From Lepeophtheirus salmonis (taxonomy: Eukaryota > Arthropoda > Copepoda > Siphonostomatoida > Caligidae), in assembly GCF_016086655.4 (NCBI RefSeq), contig NC_052132.2, forward strand, positions 7,814,805-7,878,804: a stretch of 64,000 nt of DNA. Direction: 5' to 3'. The position numbers and the translations under genes are program-made. The stretch's first letter is position 1. Each line of letters begins with the position of its first letter. This document shows, piece after piece, positions 1 to 13,129 of this stretch. A model generated the notes under the pieces. That model was not told where the DNA came from. It ran no database searches and saw only the letters and a list, made by a program, of their open reading frames with translations.

Positions 1-2690
1 AGACGATATTCAGTCGTGTGTTATTAAGAATTGTTTTACTTATGTTCAAAAGTATTTCATCTTAGAAGTATTCAAATAAATTTTTATTAAACTATTACCA
101 TAGGGAAAATTTTTATAAGGATCTGACGACTGCTTTAAAAAATATTGAAGAGGAGATAAACCCATTGGCAACGAAGTTAAATATAGAACTTGAAATCCAT
201 TTAGAAATAGCAAGAAAATACGACCATGCTATTTATGTGGTGGGATTTTTGTTTATTTCCGTACTTTCATAGGTGCTTGCAGCTGATGTAATCAAAACTA
301 TGCCAGCTTAGTTTATATTCTACGAAATATTATTTGAATTGTCTGGGTTAAAATGTCCATTTTCGCTTTCTTTTATTTTTATATACTGGAAAGTCATATT
401 TTATTCAGTTCTAGTCAAAATTATAAATGAAATTTTGCTTACAAGGCTACATATTATGCAAGTTTGAATTAATTAAGGTAACTACTAGTTACTTATAACG
501 TGCATTTATATGTCTTTGGTAACAACCAAGCAACATTTACGTATGTAAATATATCAAATTATTATAATTAATATTTATATTATTTATTTAATTGATTGTA
601 TGTTCAACAATTTTCCAATACAATACATTAACAATAATATTTTTTTTAAACTAATGTTTGTGCAAAGACTGTTATTTTCAAATACATCAATGTGATGAAT
701 GTTTGTATCTTTGAAATGATGGGATAAATACGTCAACAACAAGTTATCTAGGACAATAAATCCCTTTCTCGCCATAATATTTCTTAATATGAAAAAAAGC
801 TATTAAAACCAAGTTTGTATAAATAAACATTTAAAAAGTATTAAAAACTTAATTTTTTCAAAATAAATCATATTCATTCTATGTACATATTATATTTAAG
901 ATTAAAAGCTTTATTGTATTAATGACAGAGCGTTCCCTGTTACAAGGATGTACCATACTGTTTAGAGATTTGTTAGATCTTCATTACTTCATATTTTTAA
1001 CCGAATTAATAAGTATATTTTAATTTAACATATGTGGCCTGTCAACTCAATAACAAGCGAAAATGATTGTTCTCAATATTAATTGTGGACTAGATTTGTA
1101 TTCTTCGACGAACTATCGTTCATTTTTATCAGTCTATTATTTTTAGTAGTCATTTACACGAACCGTAAATTTATCCAAAAATAGCCAAAATGGACGTGGA
1201 ACGACGTAACTCAACGGACAACGCGCTCAGTAGAATTTATATTAAACTAAATGTGCGTAGGTTCGCGCTCTGTCGTTACTAGAAAAGACAATATACTTAA
1301 TGAAAATGTATATAGAATTCAGAAGATGTCTAAGTAACATGGAGTAAATGTAATACGGAAATGTTTATATATACTTAGTCAGTGCAAGTCCATCTGACCA
1401 ATTTAAGAAACATTAAAAAAAACAAAACATAGATAGTCATAATAAAATAGTGAGAAGTTGATAGACTTCAAAGTTAAAGGTGTCAATATAAGACTCTAAA
1501 CACTAAAAATTCTTAACTATAGTTAAGATTATTTGGTATCTACGCTCATCCCACAAATTTGAAGATTAAACCTACAATTTATATATGACTATTAAATATT
1601 GGGATTTATATCAAGTAAAAAAATAGAAAGGGATTTTTTTGTTGTGCTCAAGTTTGGGTCAAAATTTGTTTTACGTTAACACACCAAATATTTTGTCTGC
1701 TGTCATTCAGAAAGTGCAAAAGGCAAAAATTCTAAACAATGTAACTTTTTTTTAAAGTATAACTTTCAATGTTATGTATTTAAGCGTATCTAAATAGTAA
1801 GAATAATAGATTAAACAGAAATTGATCATTTTGTTGAAGAAATAATATTTCATCTTTATTTGACAAGGGGTTCTTATAACTATGGGGTGCTTCCAATAGG
1901 GGAAGTAGAAAAAAATAAGAAATTCAGTAGGGATATATAGAAAAAATAAATTTACGTTTAAATAAAATTGTAGAGTTGCAGAAAATATGACCAATTGTTT
2001 TAGTAACAAACCATAATAAAAATAATAAAAAGATCGTTTTATGTAAAATTAAAATAGATAGATCAAAGTTGCAGAATTTCTTGTTTATACCATATATATT
2101 TCAATTTATTAATTTTGAAAGCAACTATTCATATTAGTTTATGTTACATACATATATGTGGTTATAACTCAATTATATCATATCAATTAATTTTGCTATT
2201 CACATATTTTATACAAAGTAGATGCAAATATTTATTTATAGTTTGAAAAAAGTGAGAATTATATTTTATTAATATCTTCTACAACTTGTATTCTCATGAT
2301 CAATTCTAATATGATACATTTCTAAGTAGCTTGTTTTGAAGCTAAAAAGAGTATTTTATAAATTGTTGAAATTTGCATCTACAAAATGTTTTGTAAATTT
2401 TGAATGATTATGAAAATAGAATACTAAAAAAGTGTCTATATTTAACTTAAATATTTATTTTATAAACATTTTATTAGTTATTTATTCTATACAATTTAAT
2501 AAAAATCAATATTCTAGCGGAACTAGACCTTTTAAAACCAAAAACTCTTTTTCAAACTAAACCTGTACAGTGTACGAGGTAAAAACTTGGAATTGACTTT
2601 AAATCAATTTGGATTACTCTAGAATGAATATTTCACAATTTTAGGTTGTGTTATAAAAATTAGAGAATATTCTGCCTAATAAAAACTTTA
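1..2690. other. AT-rich sequence, no gene seen
   Basis: Mostly A/T homopolymer tracts and short chance ORFs. The only structure I see is one copy of a dispersed repeat at about 270-420 (listed separately) and a slightly less AT-rich patch at 1030-1290 with a short ATG frame at 1191 (about 30 codons) that has no recognisable content. Confidence 0.6.
270..420. repeat. Dispersed repeat copy 1 (partner at 5280-5460)
   Basis: The stretch around the words GCAGCTGAT and AATTGTCTGGGTTA aligns with 5286-5410, which has CACAGCTGAT and AATTGTCAGGGTTA, with the same order of intervening words and a T-rich tail. Read on the minus strand both copies give a similar peptide with a shared ESEN/ETEN...NPDN core, so it may derive from a coding element. 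Family unknown. Confidence 0.45.
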
Positions 2691-2708
2691 TATAATCAAC
2701 AGTTGCCA

Positions 2709-3240
2709 GCATGGAGAAGCGAATGATCCTGATTTGCTTCACGCCCAAGTGAGTTTTGAGGAGACCATGAATATTGTAAGCTGCTCCTACGGTCTTTTTT
2801 ACATGATTAAACGCATTGTGGTTTCAAATCAGAGACTTGGTAGGTACCTTGCCAGCTAGAGACGCCAGAATATCGGGATTATTGAGAACGTGTACATCAT
2901 GATCCTCAGTAGTCGATGAGGTAGCATGCCAAGGCTCTGTAATTTGACTGTGAGGAGGTATGTGAAAGATTTAGGGAAGGCCTCTTATGTACAATGACAT
3001 CTACAACTGCTTTAACACAGAAAGCAAGGCCAACTGTGTCAAGAGCGATCATATATTGGGGACTTGATTAAAGTATAAACGTCAGTTTGATCACCCTCCT
3101 CCCCTTGACTGTGTCAATTCGGGGCTTTGTCGAGAAGGGAACAGATTCTAACCTGACTCAAACTTAGATAATCTTATCTCCCTCGAGCAGAAGTGGGTAG
3201 CTATGTCTGAACCCTTTATCAAAAGTGCTGTTGTGCCCCT
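2709..3240 (+). pseudogene. Mariner transposase relic, internally deleted
   Basis: Broken transposase of a mariner-like element. Read on the plus strand across frameshifts it gives an N-terminal helix-turn-helix section (DLLHAQVSFEETMNIVSCS, then GLFYMIKRIVVSNQ), a second DNA-binding section (VRRYVKDLGKASYV, then LTQKAR) and, after a jump at about 3070, a C-terminal tail (GFVEKGT, then NLDNLISLEQKWVAMSE). The segments carrying the first two catalytic aspartates are missing. Several stops and frameshifts are present, so no transposase can be made. 29170-29460 matches its N-terminal part. No terminal inverted repeat was found. Placement in mariner is inferred from motif order. Confidence 0.75.
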
Positions 3241-6200
3241 ATGATATGTTTTTTTGTTATTTTGGAAAGATATATCAGCAAAGAATTCTCTAATAAAGCT
3301 TCAAGCACTGTTTACTGTTCAAATGTACTAATTTGTTTTGAAAACAATTGAAAAATCGAGGCCTTATTACTTTTCAGACAAAACTCATAAAATATAGTAG
3401 TTTTATTAACTCTAAATTGCATTTTCTATAGATTGGATTATCAAATACAAAAATAAGCACATATTTGTAATAAGGTTACAATTTTACAAGGCATACATTA
3501 TTTTTTTATGTGGGTAACTAATTTGCTTCGTACTCAAAAGTTGTTTCAAACTTTAAAAAGGGGGGAAAAAAAAATCAAATGGAAACTATTCTAAAACCAG
3601 ATTGAAAATTGGACAATTAACTACAGTTTCGGGATTGCTGCATAAAGTATTGTTAAAATTAAATATGGACTTTAAAAACCTGTTTGTTTCTTGACATGTG
3701 TTATATTCTATCGAACAACCAAATTTGTTGTCTTCTTTCTATTATATACATATTAGTGATGAAACGATGAACTGGAAAATTGGAGATTTTTGTTTAAGTA
3801 TGAATAAATATCTTGACTACTTTAATTTAATAATTTTTTTTTTTCTCGTCAAAATATGACAAATGATCGAGAAATTGCAGTTCGAACTTGTGATATGTCA
3901 TAGTAGTAATTTCTTAGTTCTTCTCCCGCATTTGTTGCAAACGTGATTGAGCCTTAGCTTACAAGTTTCTAGTATTACATGCTTAGATCAACTTATAAGT
4001 GTGATCTAACCATCAAGGCTTTGCATTAACACTTTCCGACCGTCCGGCACAGGCAACTTGTTCTCTTGGACAGGTTATATGCTTTCCAAACATACAAGTG
4101 GTGCCAATTCCTGCAAACTAAATTTGTTTTGACATGTGAAACATTTTTTTATCGTATCATCATTGGATTTAACTTTAATTTAACAATTTTGTATTCTGTT
4201 TTTGTCATTATTTATACAGAATTTGAGGCCTATCAATTTTGAATTTCATTTGTTATATGATTATAAAAATTATGAACAAAGGTAAAAGTAGAACTATGCC
4301 TCATTGCCCTATAGACAGTTTCTTAATTACCTGTATCGCTTGTCGTTAAGTCTATAGTTCAATTTTTAATGGAGCATTGGGCAAAGGGGCAAAGTAGAAC
4401 TAGAAAATTATACTCCACAAAACCTACAATAGACATAAGGCCATAAACCATAGTTATATTTTTTCTATTATTTTTTTGAAATTGTCCCATTACTACAAAA
4501 TATGTTTAAAGACAACAGAAAGTTCTTCCTTGACTAAGAAGTTCCAAAATAAATGACACGTATCCGATAAATGTTAAATATCCTATGACTGTTATCCTGT
4601 AATTATTCTTTGAAAGGGGAATCCTGATCATTTTTCTATAGATTTAAAATTTAAAAAGTTGTTGAGATGTCTTGTAATAATAAATACATTCAACGTAGCA
4701 GTTTTTTTAAATAGTTCATAAAGGGAGTTATCGATCCTAACCATAGCGTATACAAACACTTTTTTTTAATATTTATTACACAAATGAAAACGAAGAATTT
4801 AAAATAGTCTGAATTATTTATTTTAAAATCAATGGACAGATTTTTTTATAAAATAATTCCCCTATTTTATTAAGTTAGAAAAAATAACATAAGTATAATT
4901 AAGCTTTTGATTAAGTAAAGTTTCAAAAAGAGGCTCAAAATAAATGAGGTCATTTTTTATATAAATTTGATTTTGGTCAATGTATATTCGAATACTTACA
5001 TTTTAACCATCACTCAAATAGCTGCTACTCCGATTCTCTCTAGTGGAAGGGGGAAAAAACCTATTTAGAATTAGGAAAATACTTGAAATCCTCATGAATC
5101 AACAATTAAAAAAATAAATATGTTTATTTGTATGTGTACAAGAACGAGGAAGTGTAACCCTCAGGATTTGTTACGAAGTTGTAATTGTTAGTCCCTGTTG
5201 GACTCAGAGTAGAATTAATGATCAATATTGTGATCATTATTGGCAATGTCCTCGTTTATCTACTTCTTCCCTCCTTCCTCGTCACAGCTGATTGTAGATA
5301 ATCTAATGAAAACACCATGACAGCTAAACTGATCTCCTCCGAAATATTTTTCAAATTGTCAGGGTTAGAATGTTGATTTTCCGTTTCTTTTTTTTTAACA
5401 TGCCCAAAATACACGAGAGCTTCATTACTATTAACAGTATACAAAGTAATGTCTATCAACAGATATGTCGTTACTCAAAAATACCAAAAAATTATGTATG
5501 CTCAGAATCATTTCGACAATTTTCACCTCTCAATTTATAATACTTTTTTTATCATTTTAAATTTGAGATTTACTCCAGGCTATTTTACTACAGCTTTTTT
5601 TTTTTTGCTAATTCGCAATGATTAATTTGGCTATAGATAACAATTTATATTTTTTTGAACTAATAGTAACATTCTTTGATAAAAGTTATATACCAATTTG
5701 TATTGCATAACAAGTTTATTTGCCGCCTGATTTAAGTTAGATATTTAAGTAAATACATGTAAAACTGATCAAAACAGCTGTTCCATAGCTAAGAAAGAAT
5801 GATTATATCCTTGTAAATTAAATAGATTTTTTGAAAACACTCAACGTTCCTTTATCATGTACATTTATGTATTTAGTATAGTCAATTAATTTTTGAAGAT
5901 GAAGCAGGATAATTTATTCCAACCTCTTGATAACTTTATAAGATAAAAATAAGATACAAAGTGGAACAATATATATATTTATATAAGAGTATATATATAA
6001 TTTGGTATGGTATTTGAAAGTTTTTCTACTGAAAGAGTCTATGTTATTATTTTTGCAAAATAATAATGATAATAGCAACAAAGGAAAAGAGGACATATTT
6101 GAGCATTTTTTGATGAATTTGTAAATGATTATATTTATTATATACTATATGGAAATAGTATATTGAATTTAAATATTGAAGATGAAAATATACTACTATA

Positions 6201-7670
6201 CTGTAGAACATAAAAATTGTAGTTCAGTAATCATCGATGATATATTTTCCCATAAATTATATTAAACTTCCAGCACATAGAGTGAAATATCTTATTATGA
6301 CATTAGAAATTTATGTATCACTTCATGATATGTCACAATACGTACAAATGCCTTTTTTTTACAATCTCATATCCCTACATTATATAAGGATCAATTGTAT
6401 ATTAATTTTGAAAAAAAAAAAACAGAATGCAAAATTGATTTCTGCAAAAAAAATTACAGATAACATGATATATATATATAAGCTTAAAAATACAGCTTAT
6501 CAATATACAAATAAAATTATATTTATTTTAAACAGAAATGATCATATAAATCCAAATCTTAAACCCTTCAATACTCCAAGTTGGTTGTAGTACTCAGAGA
6601 CACTACAATGGGGGAGGGGGGGTGTAATCGCCACCTTGGATAGAGTATAACTTATAACAGTCAGAAAAAGTTGAATCTTACTTGGAATTTTTGAATTAAT
6701 TACGTCTTAATTTCCAATAATTGAAATTAAGGTCATCTGTAAATTAAATTATACCGTTTAAAAAAAAATGACGTTAGAAAAAGATAAAAAAGATGATTTT
6801 TTCCAAAAGCCAACATTAAATTAAATATCGAAACATTCTTAATAAAGGACCGAAAAAAGGCTAAATAAGTTCTTACAAATATATAAGAAAAAATCTTAGC
6901 ACTAGTGTTGGTAATGCAATCATGGGATATAATAAAATTCAGCAATAAGATATCTTTTTAAAGACAGGACTCATATAAATCTTCTATTAATTTAACACCT
7001 TGAAGTATTAAGCAAAGAGTAAAAGTATGATATTATATATACTTTTTTATAAACTATCTACGACTTAGTTATAAGAGATCCGTGGCACACTCTTGGGTCG
7101 CGACTCACCTATTAATAAAGATTTCTCTAACACAGTCCTGAGCATATATCTATAAAAGAATTTAGATATACTTATTAAAAATGTGTAAAAACTAAGATCA
7201 AATAAGTTTAGGACTCCTCCGATTTTCGATCAGGGCATTTTATAAATATACCAAATATTAATTTATAAATTTCTCTGTCAAGGCTCCAAATATATTGAAA
7301 ACTAAGTAATAAAATTTTATACTGATGTTTTATTAATAAATTTAAAAAAATGACTTTTAAAATGATTTACGCTTTATTTCACTTATTCAAATGGTTGATG
7401 TATTGTTTTAGATAAAAGCTTATAAAAAAGTCTAAAGTTCATTACCCTAATGTACATGAACTCAATGTTCATTAAGTTTTTTTTTTTAATAATCTACTTT
7501 AAATGATGATTTTGATTAAATAATAATTATTTATTACTTTATGTATTTTAGGGACTTGTCCTCAAGCACAAAGATACAAAACGTTTTGGACCACCTACTC
7601 CTTTTATCATAGCTCTGAAGTCAATTAAAAATAAAATAAAAGCACAGAAATACTAGTTCGTGGATAAACC
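3241..7670. other. AT-rich sequence, no gene seen
   Basis: Low-complexity A/T-rich sequence. Contains the second copy of the dispersed repeat at 5280-5460 and a G-rich run at 6608-6622 (GGGGGAGGGGGGG). The minus-strand reading at 3900-4090 has several cysteines, but I could not make a convincing zinc-knuckle from it. ORFs at 5914-6096, 6237-6590 and 6733-6945 are rich in Ile, Lys, Tyr and Phe, as expected of chance frames in A/T DNA. Confidence 0.55.
5280..5460. repeat. Dispersed repeat copy 2 (partner at 270-420)
   Basis: Aligns with 270-420. On the minus strand it lies in an open frame of 67 codons (5256-5459) containing KKKETENQHSNPDNLKNIS. The matching residues in the other copy suggest a once-coding repeat rather than a chance ORF, but the family is not recognised. 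Confidence 0.45.
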
Positions 7671-7679
7671 TCAGCAGAA

Positions 7680-7930
7680 AAACTGGTAATCAAACTGTTG
7701 GACAGACTAAGTCTTCCGTGGTTTGACACCGATACAAAAACACTGTTTAAAAACCTTTCTACTTCATCTAAGCAAAGTTGGATCTGCTACCGCATCCATT
7801 TATACGAATAAATTGAATAATAAGGATGAGAGCATCAACTGCATATTCTGTAGAGAGAAAAATAGTCACGTTAGTTCACATTATGTGCGAGTATCATAAG
7901 ATACGACCTTTGGTACGAATGTGTGAAGTA
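7680..7930 (+). pseudogene. Possible LINE reverse transcriptase C-terminal scrap
   Basis: One plus frame reads GSATASIYTNKLNNKDESIN followed by CIFCREKNSHVSSH. The spacing of cysteines and histidines after a short basic/aromatic stretch resembles the C-terminal zinc-binding region of non-LTR retrotransposon ORF2 proteins, as also seen at 43318-43375. The frame ends at a TAA soon after and upstream frames are broken. This is a weak call from a short segment; it could be chance. Confidence 0.25.
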
Positions 7931-8279
7931 AAAAAAAGTAAATCCACATTTCTCGTAGTGAAAAACTGATTGGGTATTGGCCAAGAATCCGCATCTTGCA
8001 ACAAGAAAACAATCTAGGAAATTTGAATGAGTAATCGATAAAGTACTCGATGTTTTGGCAAATTTCTCTACAACGGGGTCAGACGCTTAAAAATTATAAT
8101 TAAATGAATAGATATATATAATCCTTACAATTTAAATAAAAAATATATATAGATCCTAAAGTTCTAAAATAGCCGTTTACAATATCAAATCTAGGTTGTT
8201 GTATAAAATAAGAGTTCACCTATGTTATTTAACTGATCATATAAACAAATAAATAAAAACATATAAGTCTTTTTATCGT

Positions 8280-8954
8280 CAGTTTAAACACTTTGGAAAT
8301 TGTTGCAAGCCAAAACAGGGACATTGTAAGCCTCTAAAGAAAGAAATGATCATGAGCAACTCCTTCAATTTTAGGGGACGACTTTATGGAGGAGTTTTTG
8401 AAGAGGATGACGGCAGACCCTACAAAGTCAACCAGAAACAATGCACGCGAGCTCAAAATAAACATGATACCATCCTGTATGAATAATAATTTTGAAAATT
8501 ATATATTGGAGCAGGATGGCGGCGCATCGGCACACACAGCGGGAAAAACACAGATTCTTCAAACTTTATTTTTTCCCAATTTTTTTGGCTAAAAGATTAT
8601 TGCCCTCCATCATACATCAATCTTCATCTGTAAGACTATTTCTTGTAAGCATTATAGAGAGCATGGTCAACACCACTCCTAATCTGAATTTAGAATCATA
8701 AAAAGCAACTATCGTAAAAGAGTGGGCTGTGTATACGGAGGACAAGATACTAGAGAATTTTAGTAATTTTCACCGCTGTTTCCCGGCTACGATTCATATG
8801 GATCATATATGGAATATTTATTTCAAAAAAAAAAATAATAGTCATTAAGTTATAAATGGTTTCTTGTATTGCAAATCAACCCAAGAATTTAAAAAAAAAA
8901 CATGTATGATTTTGTGTGTCGTTCTTTACACTTCAAATTTGATCGATCACCCTG
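8280..8954 (+). mobile_element. Mariner element, internally deleted, 3' terminus kept
   Basis: Relic whose 3' end reads GATCGATCACCCTG followed by TA at 8955-8956, a typical mariner terminus with its TA target duplication. The 5' terminus was not recognised; the start is approximate. The transposase relic inside is described separately. Confidence 0.75.
8374..8860 (+). pseudogene. Mariner transposase relic (lacks first catalytic Asp)
   Basis: One open frame (8386-8592) holds part of the DNA-binding domain (MTADPTKSTRNNAREL) and then, within about 15 codons, the second catalytic motif (YILEQDGGASAHTAGKT). In an intact mariner transposase about 100-150 residues including the first catalytic aspartate separate these, so the centre is deleted. 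Further on, in shifted frames, the third-aspartate region is recognisable (PPSYINLHL, stop, DYFL), then IIESMVNTTPNLNLES and ATIVKEWAVYTEDKILENF of the C-terminal tail. Frameshifts and stops make it non-functional. Confidence 0.8.
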
Positions 8955-10639
8955 TATCATTGTATTTTAGACAAATGGAATAATCAAACATGCCGCTTAG
9001 CTTCTTATGCTTTATTTTTCCTCTTGAGAGAATGGAGTAAAAAATGACACCTACTATTTTTTATTTATTTTTTGAAGAAATCATCCCTTTTGTATTCCCC
9101 TCATGTGAGAATAAAAATTATGGGTGGTTATTCCAGGCATCTTAAAATCCATGCCTTTATTAAAGAGAAAAGACTGTTTAACATTCTACAAATTATAATT
9201 TCATTTATTATTATGAACGACATCTATAAATGTGTTCATTAATTAAAATGCAAAAAGTTATTGATTCATTGGAGGTACATTTTTTCTTGTAGGGCGTACC
9301 CCCCAACCTATGTTCTTATTATATTTTACAATTCAAAATCTAATGGAAGGTGTGTTCCATGTCACGTACAATATGCAAATGTGCAATCACTCTATATGAC
9401 ATATATAAGTATAGATAGAGTGATACTAAGCAAAGAGACATTATCTTAAAGAGATCAATAATATACATATATTTATATAGAGATTAATAGAAAGTATACA
9501 CTTTGAAATGACTAAACAAAATTTATTTTGTCAAGTAATTCGTCCAAAGGGTCAATGAGTTAAGCTAAAACTTTAAAATCAAACGTAAACTATTTTTCAA
9601 TTAGCATGCAGTTTCAACAAATACAAATACAAAAATTAGATAAAATGGCAGTACATTGCATGCAAGACAAAGTACTATAAATGAAGTAAGTTATCATTAA
9701 TATATGTGAGACCTCTTCAAAATTAACATTTTTCATCAAACATATGTAAAATTATGTTAAAACACCTTTACATTCCAAATGAAATTTTACTATAATCAAT
9801 AAAAAATTAAATTCGTAACTAAACATAATATTTATACAGAGTAAATATTTAAAAACTTTCTTTTTCATTCTGGGTTAAACGCCTGATCTAAAACCTTAAT
9901 TGATAGATTGTATTCGAATTGATTTTAAGTGCCAAATATAAGTTAGTCTTTGCCGAATGTATAAAGGATATTTTGATAAAATAGTTATGCAGGTTTCTGC
10001 TTCTATAACTATTTATTACTTTTTTACCTTTTGCATCATTTGGCTCAACTAAAGGTTTGCAAGCCGAGGAAAAAAAATCGCTGATGTGCCTTTATTTCTT
10101 AACCGAGTTTATTAAAAATTTTCACAAAAATCAATATACATCATAAATTTGACATTCAATCAATAATATCGCCGTTACATATTTGAAGTGGAAAAAAAGG
10201 ATACTTATGTTACAACTTTGCCGATAGATTTCAGAACGGCATTGCGAACGGTTAAAATAAATACTCCTTCTATTTACTAGTTACTATTATTTTTAACTTT
10301 GGCTATACTTGTCTGAGGATTCATTTAGCTTAATAGTTGATATTTTACAAAATTTTCATCTTTATTATACCTATATCCAAGAAAATATTATAAACTTTTA
10401 ATAATTATAATTTTTAATCCTATAAAATGAACTTCTCAGAAGCTTCAGTGAAAAAATGATATACTATCTTAAATTTTTTAGGGGTTTGAAACAAGTAATA
10501 AAGCTACATGTTTTTTGAAGCTAGCATAGCCAAAGTTCAAGACATTTTGGTACTATAGACTTTTATCTTTTTGCACAAGTTTAACTTAAAAAGTCAAATT
10601 TGAGGAGGTTTAGTGAACATTTATAATTCCCTTCAAAAT

Positions 10640-10960
10640 TTGACTAATTTAATATTCCTTTAATTAGATAGATGGTGTTGCACTGAATAAGTATGTGTAA
10701 ACATTATAATATTAGAATTACTCCATCTGACAGGGTAATTGTTTTTGAAGTCCATATATTGTGTACAAGTTGCAACGTGTAATATCAAGTTGTACAAATT
10801 TAGATTTCTTCGCCTTAAAATGTCTTATTTAAATACAACATTTATCATTTATAAAGTCCCATAGAATATTTTTAGCTTAGTAATTTGAATTAAAAAATTA
10901 CAGCATTATTCTATCGATCATCTGTGAAATATTCTGTGATTGCATTATCATTATTCCAAG
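10640..10960 (+). repeat. Diverged local duplication, unit 1
   Basis: The block with TAGTAATTTG, ATTACAGCATTA, ATCATCTGTGAAATATTC and GATTGCATTATCATT (10877-10952) is matched in order at about 11710-11795 by TAGTAATTTG, ATACAGCATTAAG, ATCATCCATGAAATATTC and ATTACATTATCCTT. Offset is about 835 bp, same orientation. Part of unit 1 (ATTACTCCATCTGA, then TTTTTGAAGTCC) is also echoed at about 45470-45510, so the unit may come from a dispersed repeat. Confidence 0.55.
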
Positions 10961-11499
10961 GACTCTAAATCCTTTATTTAATCCTTCCTTAGTGAACTTG
11001 GATTTTCTGTAAAAATCCTTTGTATATGTTTAATTTAGATTTTATAGGCTGAAATTTTAGGATGCTATTGAGGTATACTTTAGAATGAATCCAATATTCA
11101 AATGTGGTAAAAATGTATTTTCATGTAATTTTTAATATAAGTTTGGTGAATTTGATTAATTTATTCGCTCTTTATTTTCATATTTGCCTTTTTTTTTAAA
11201 TGAAATTAAATTTTTTACTTTAATATAATCGCAAATTATATTTTTTTGTTACCCCAAACCCTTATTTTTAAAATTAATTTTAAAAAAAAAAGAAGGATTT
11301 TTTCCCTTGTTTTGGACTCAAGCAATTGTTTTTTTTTTGGCATTTAAACTCAATATTTTTGAGCTCAAAATGAATGAAATAGTTAGGAAAATATTAGGAA
11401 ATTAGCGTAACATTTGGGGTAATGTTTACCACTAGATAACTAACTAAGTAAAACAGATGTTCACTTACAAAGGGTTAAGATTATTTATCTTATCATTTG

Positions 11500-11880
11500 T
11501 TTGCAACATTAAGTAAATTGTAAAAGTTTTAATTTTTTTCGAATTAAAATCCATTCTTTAATTACAACATTGGTCATTCTTATACCCAACTTTACATTCT
11601 TACCAGCAATTATTTGAATCATTTAAAATATAATTATTAATTTCTATTCATGAGTAATATAAATTGGGCATTTAAACTTTATTCTGTACCACAAAATACT
11701 TATATTTTAGTAATTTGTATTAAGCTGTCAAAAAATACAGCATTAAGTTAACAATCATCCATGAAATATTCAATAATTACATTATCCTTTATGATATCAT
11801 TCATTAATTATTTATCTCATTAAATAGATACAATTTGTACAATTTGCTTATACTATTTTAATTGTAACTTGTACACCTTC
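11500..11880 (+). repeat. Diverged local duplication, unit 2
   Basis: Second copy of the block at 10640-10960, same strand, about 835 bp downstream, with many substitutions and small indels. Function unknown. Confidence 0.55.
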
Positions 11881-12627
11881 ACAACTTGTATACACCACAT
11901 ACATATAAAGTATATTTCCTTCTATCAAATAATTTTTCACGAGCGCGTTATTCATACAACTACATTCCCTCATAACTAATTTATAACATACCTGCTAATA
12001 ATTTTTGTAAGTTTTAATATCTATCAATGAATGAATCTACTAAAAACCAAACAATAACACTTTGCACACAAAATAAATATTATACGTAAATAATATTATA
12101 CCATTCACGGCAATGAACAAGAAAGAACTGACTTATTCCTTTAGACTAATCGCTAGATTTCTTATATATTGTATGTTTGAAATGGTAGAAGTTTTTTTAT
12201 GTGCGCTTTCATAAAAATATAACTGGTGTATATGGTGTGTGTGAAAGAAGGAGAGAACGAACTACTCGGTGCCGGGAGCTTTTTTTCCTTACTTTTTTCT
12301 TTTCTTTTTTATAAACATAGGCTTTTTGTTATCGTTCTTGAAAGAAGAGGGGAAAATACTTAAAATATGTATTTTAATCAAATCATGGAGATTTGAAGTC
12401 TTGTAATTTAGTCAATCATTCTAACACCCTATAAATATTTACCTTTTTATACCATATTAGAATACTTTGATAAAAAGGTTGAAGAATTTAAATCTCAGTA
12501 ACAAGTTTAGATCTCAATACCTCGGCAATACGTTTATATCTATTTTTTTTTGTCAGTGATAATGCATTAATTAATTAATACGAGATAGAGGACATACACT
12601 ACTCTTAATCAAGCAAGAACTTGATCA

Positions 12628-12912
12628 TCAATTAACCCTAAAGATCATTTTTAGTTCCCGATAGAGGATTTGCTTCCAGATCATGACCCTTTCACTCCAT
12701 CTCGGAGATAAAGTGTCGATCCCTTGAGTGGACTCCAAGGTAATAGGATTATAAAAATAAGAAAATTGGAAGGCTCCGTCCCGGAGCCCCATAATATTCT
12801 CCATTATGATTTGGCAAAAATTGCGATAAACAACTTTGGCAGGAATCATCATGGAAAATGAGTTCCTGATTGAGGCCTTTGTCAGTTCAGAGCTAGTTTT
12901 GGGACCAGTTTA
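12628..12912 (-). CDS. Unrecognised open frame, possible exon or gene fragment
   Basis: Minus-strand frame open for about 94 codons (first ATG at 12852) with a more even amino-acid composition than the surrounding chance ORFs: it contains AKVVYRNFCQIIMENIMGL, then SYFYNPITLESTQGIDTLS, and RWSERVMIWKQIL. Local GC is visibly higher than in the flanks. I do not recognise the protein and see no clear splice sites. It could be an exon, a relic of a mobile element, or chance. It sits about 200 bp upstream of another coding relic on the opposite strand (13130). Confidence 0.3.
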
Positions 12913-13129
12913 AAGACTTAAGCTGAAACTGGAGGTGATTTTTTTGAGTGATTTGCTAGTTGCTAAATTAATTTAGGGGAATATATTGAAACTAGTCTTA
13001 AATTTTCTGTATTTAAAATCCCAACCCTGTACATTGTAAAGTGTGCATAACAAATCCACCAAATAGAACTCCATAAAGCCATTATTTATTTTAATCCATT
13101 TTTGGTTATTAACAAGAAATTGTTTTAAA

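Larger units (their letters stand above)
8957..12600. other. AT-rich sequence, no gene seen, contains a local duplication
   Basis: No coding signal. The segment 10640-10960 recurs in diverged form at 11500-11880 (listed separately). A C/T-rich stretch is present at 12281-12310. The ORF at 9261-9449 has no recognisable content. Confidence 0.55.

Noticed and set aside
1191..1283. Short ATG frame (about 30 codons) in a slightly GC-richer patch
   Set aside because: Too short, no homology recognised, no splice or promoter context that I can defend.
3900..4090. Cysteine-rich minus-strand reading that might be a retroviral-type zinc knuckle
   Set aside because: Cysteine and histidine spacing does not fit C-2-C-4-H-4-C in one frame, and no neighbouring Gag or Pol motif was seen.
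6237..6590. 117-codon plus-strand ORF
   Set aside because: Ile/Lys/Tyr/Asn-rich with a poly-Lys run from an A tract; no domain. A chance frame in AT-rich DNA.
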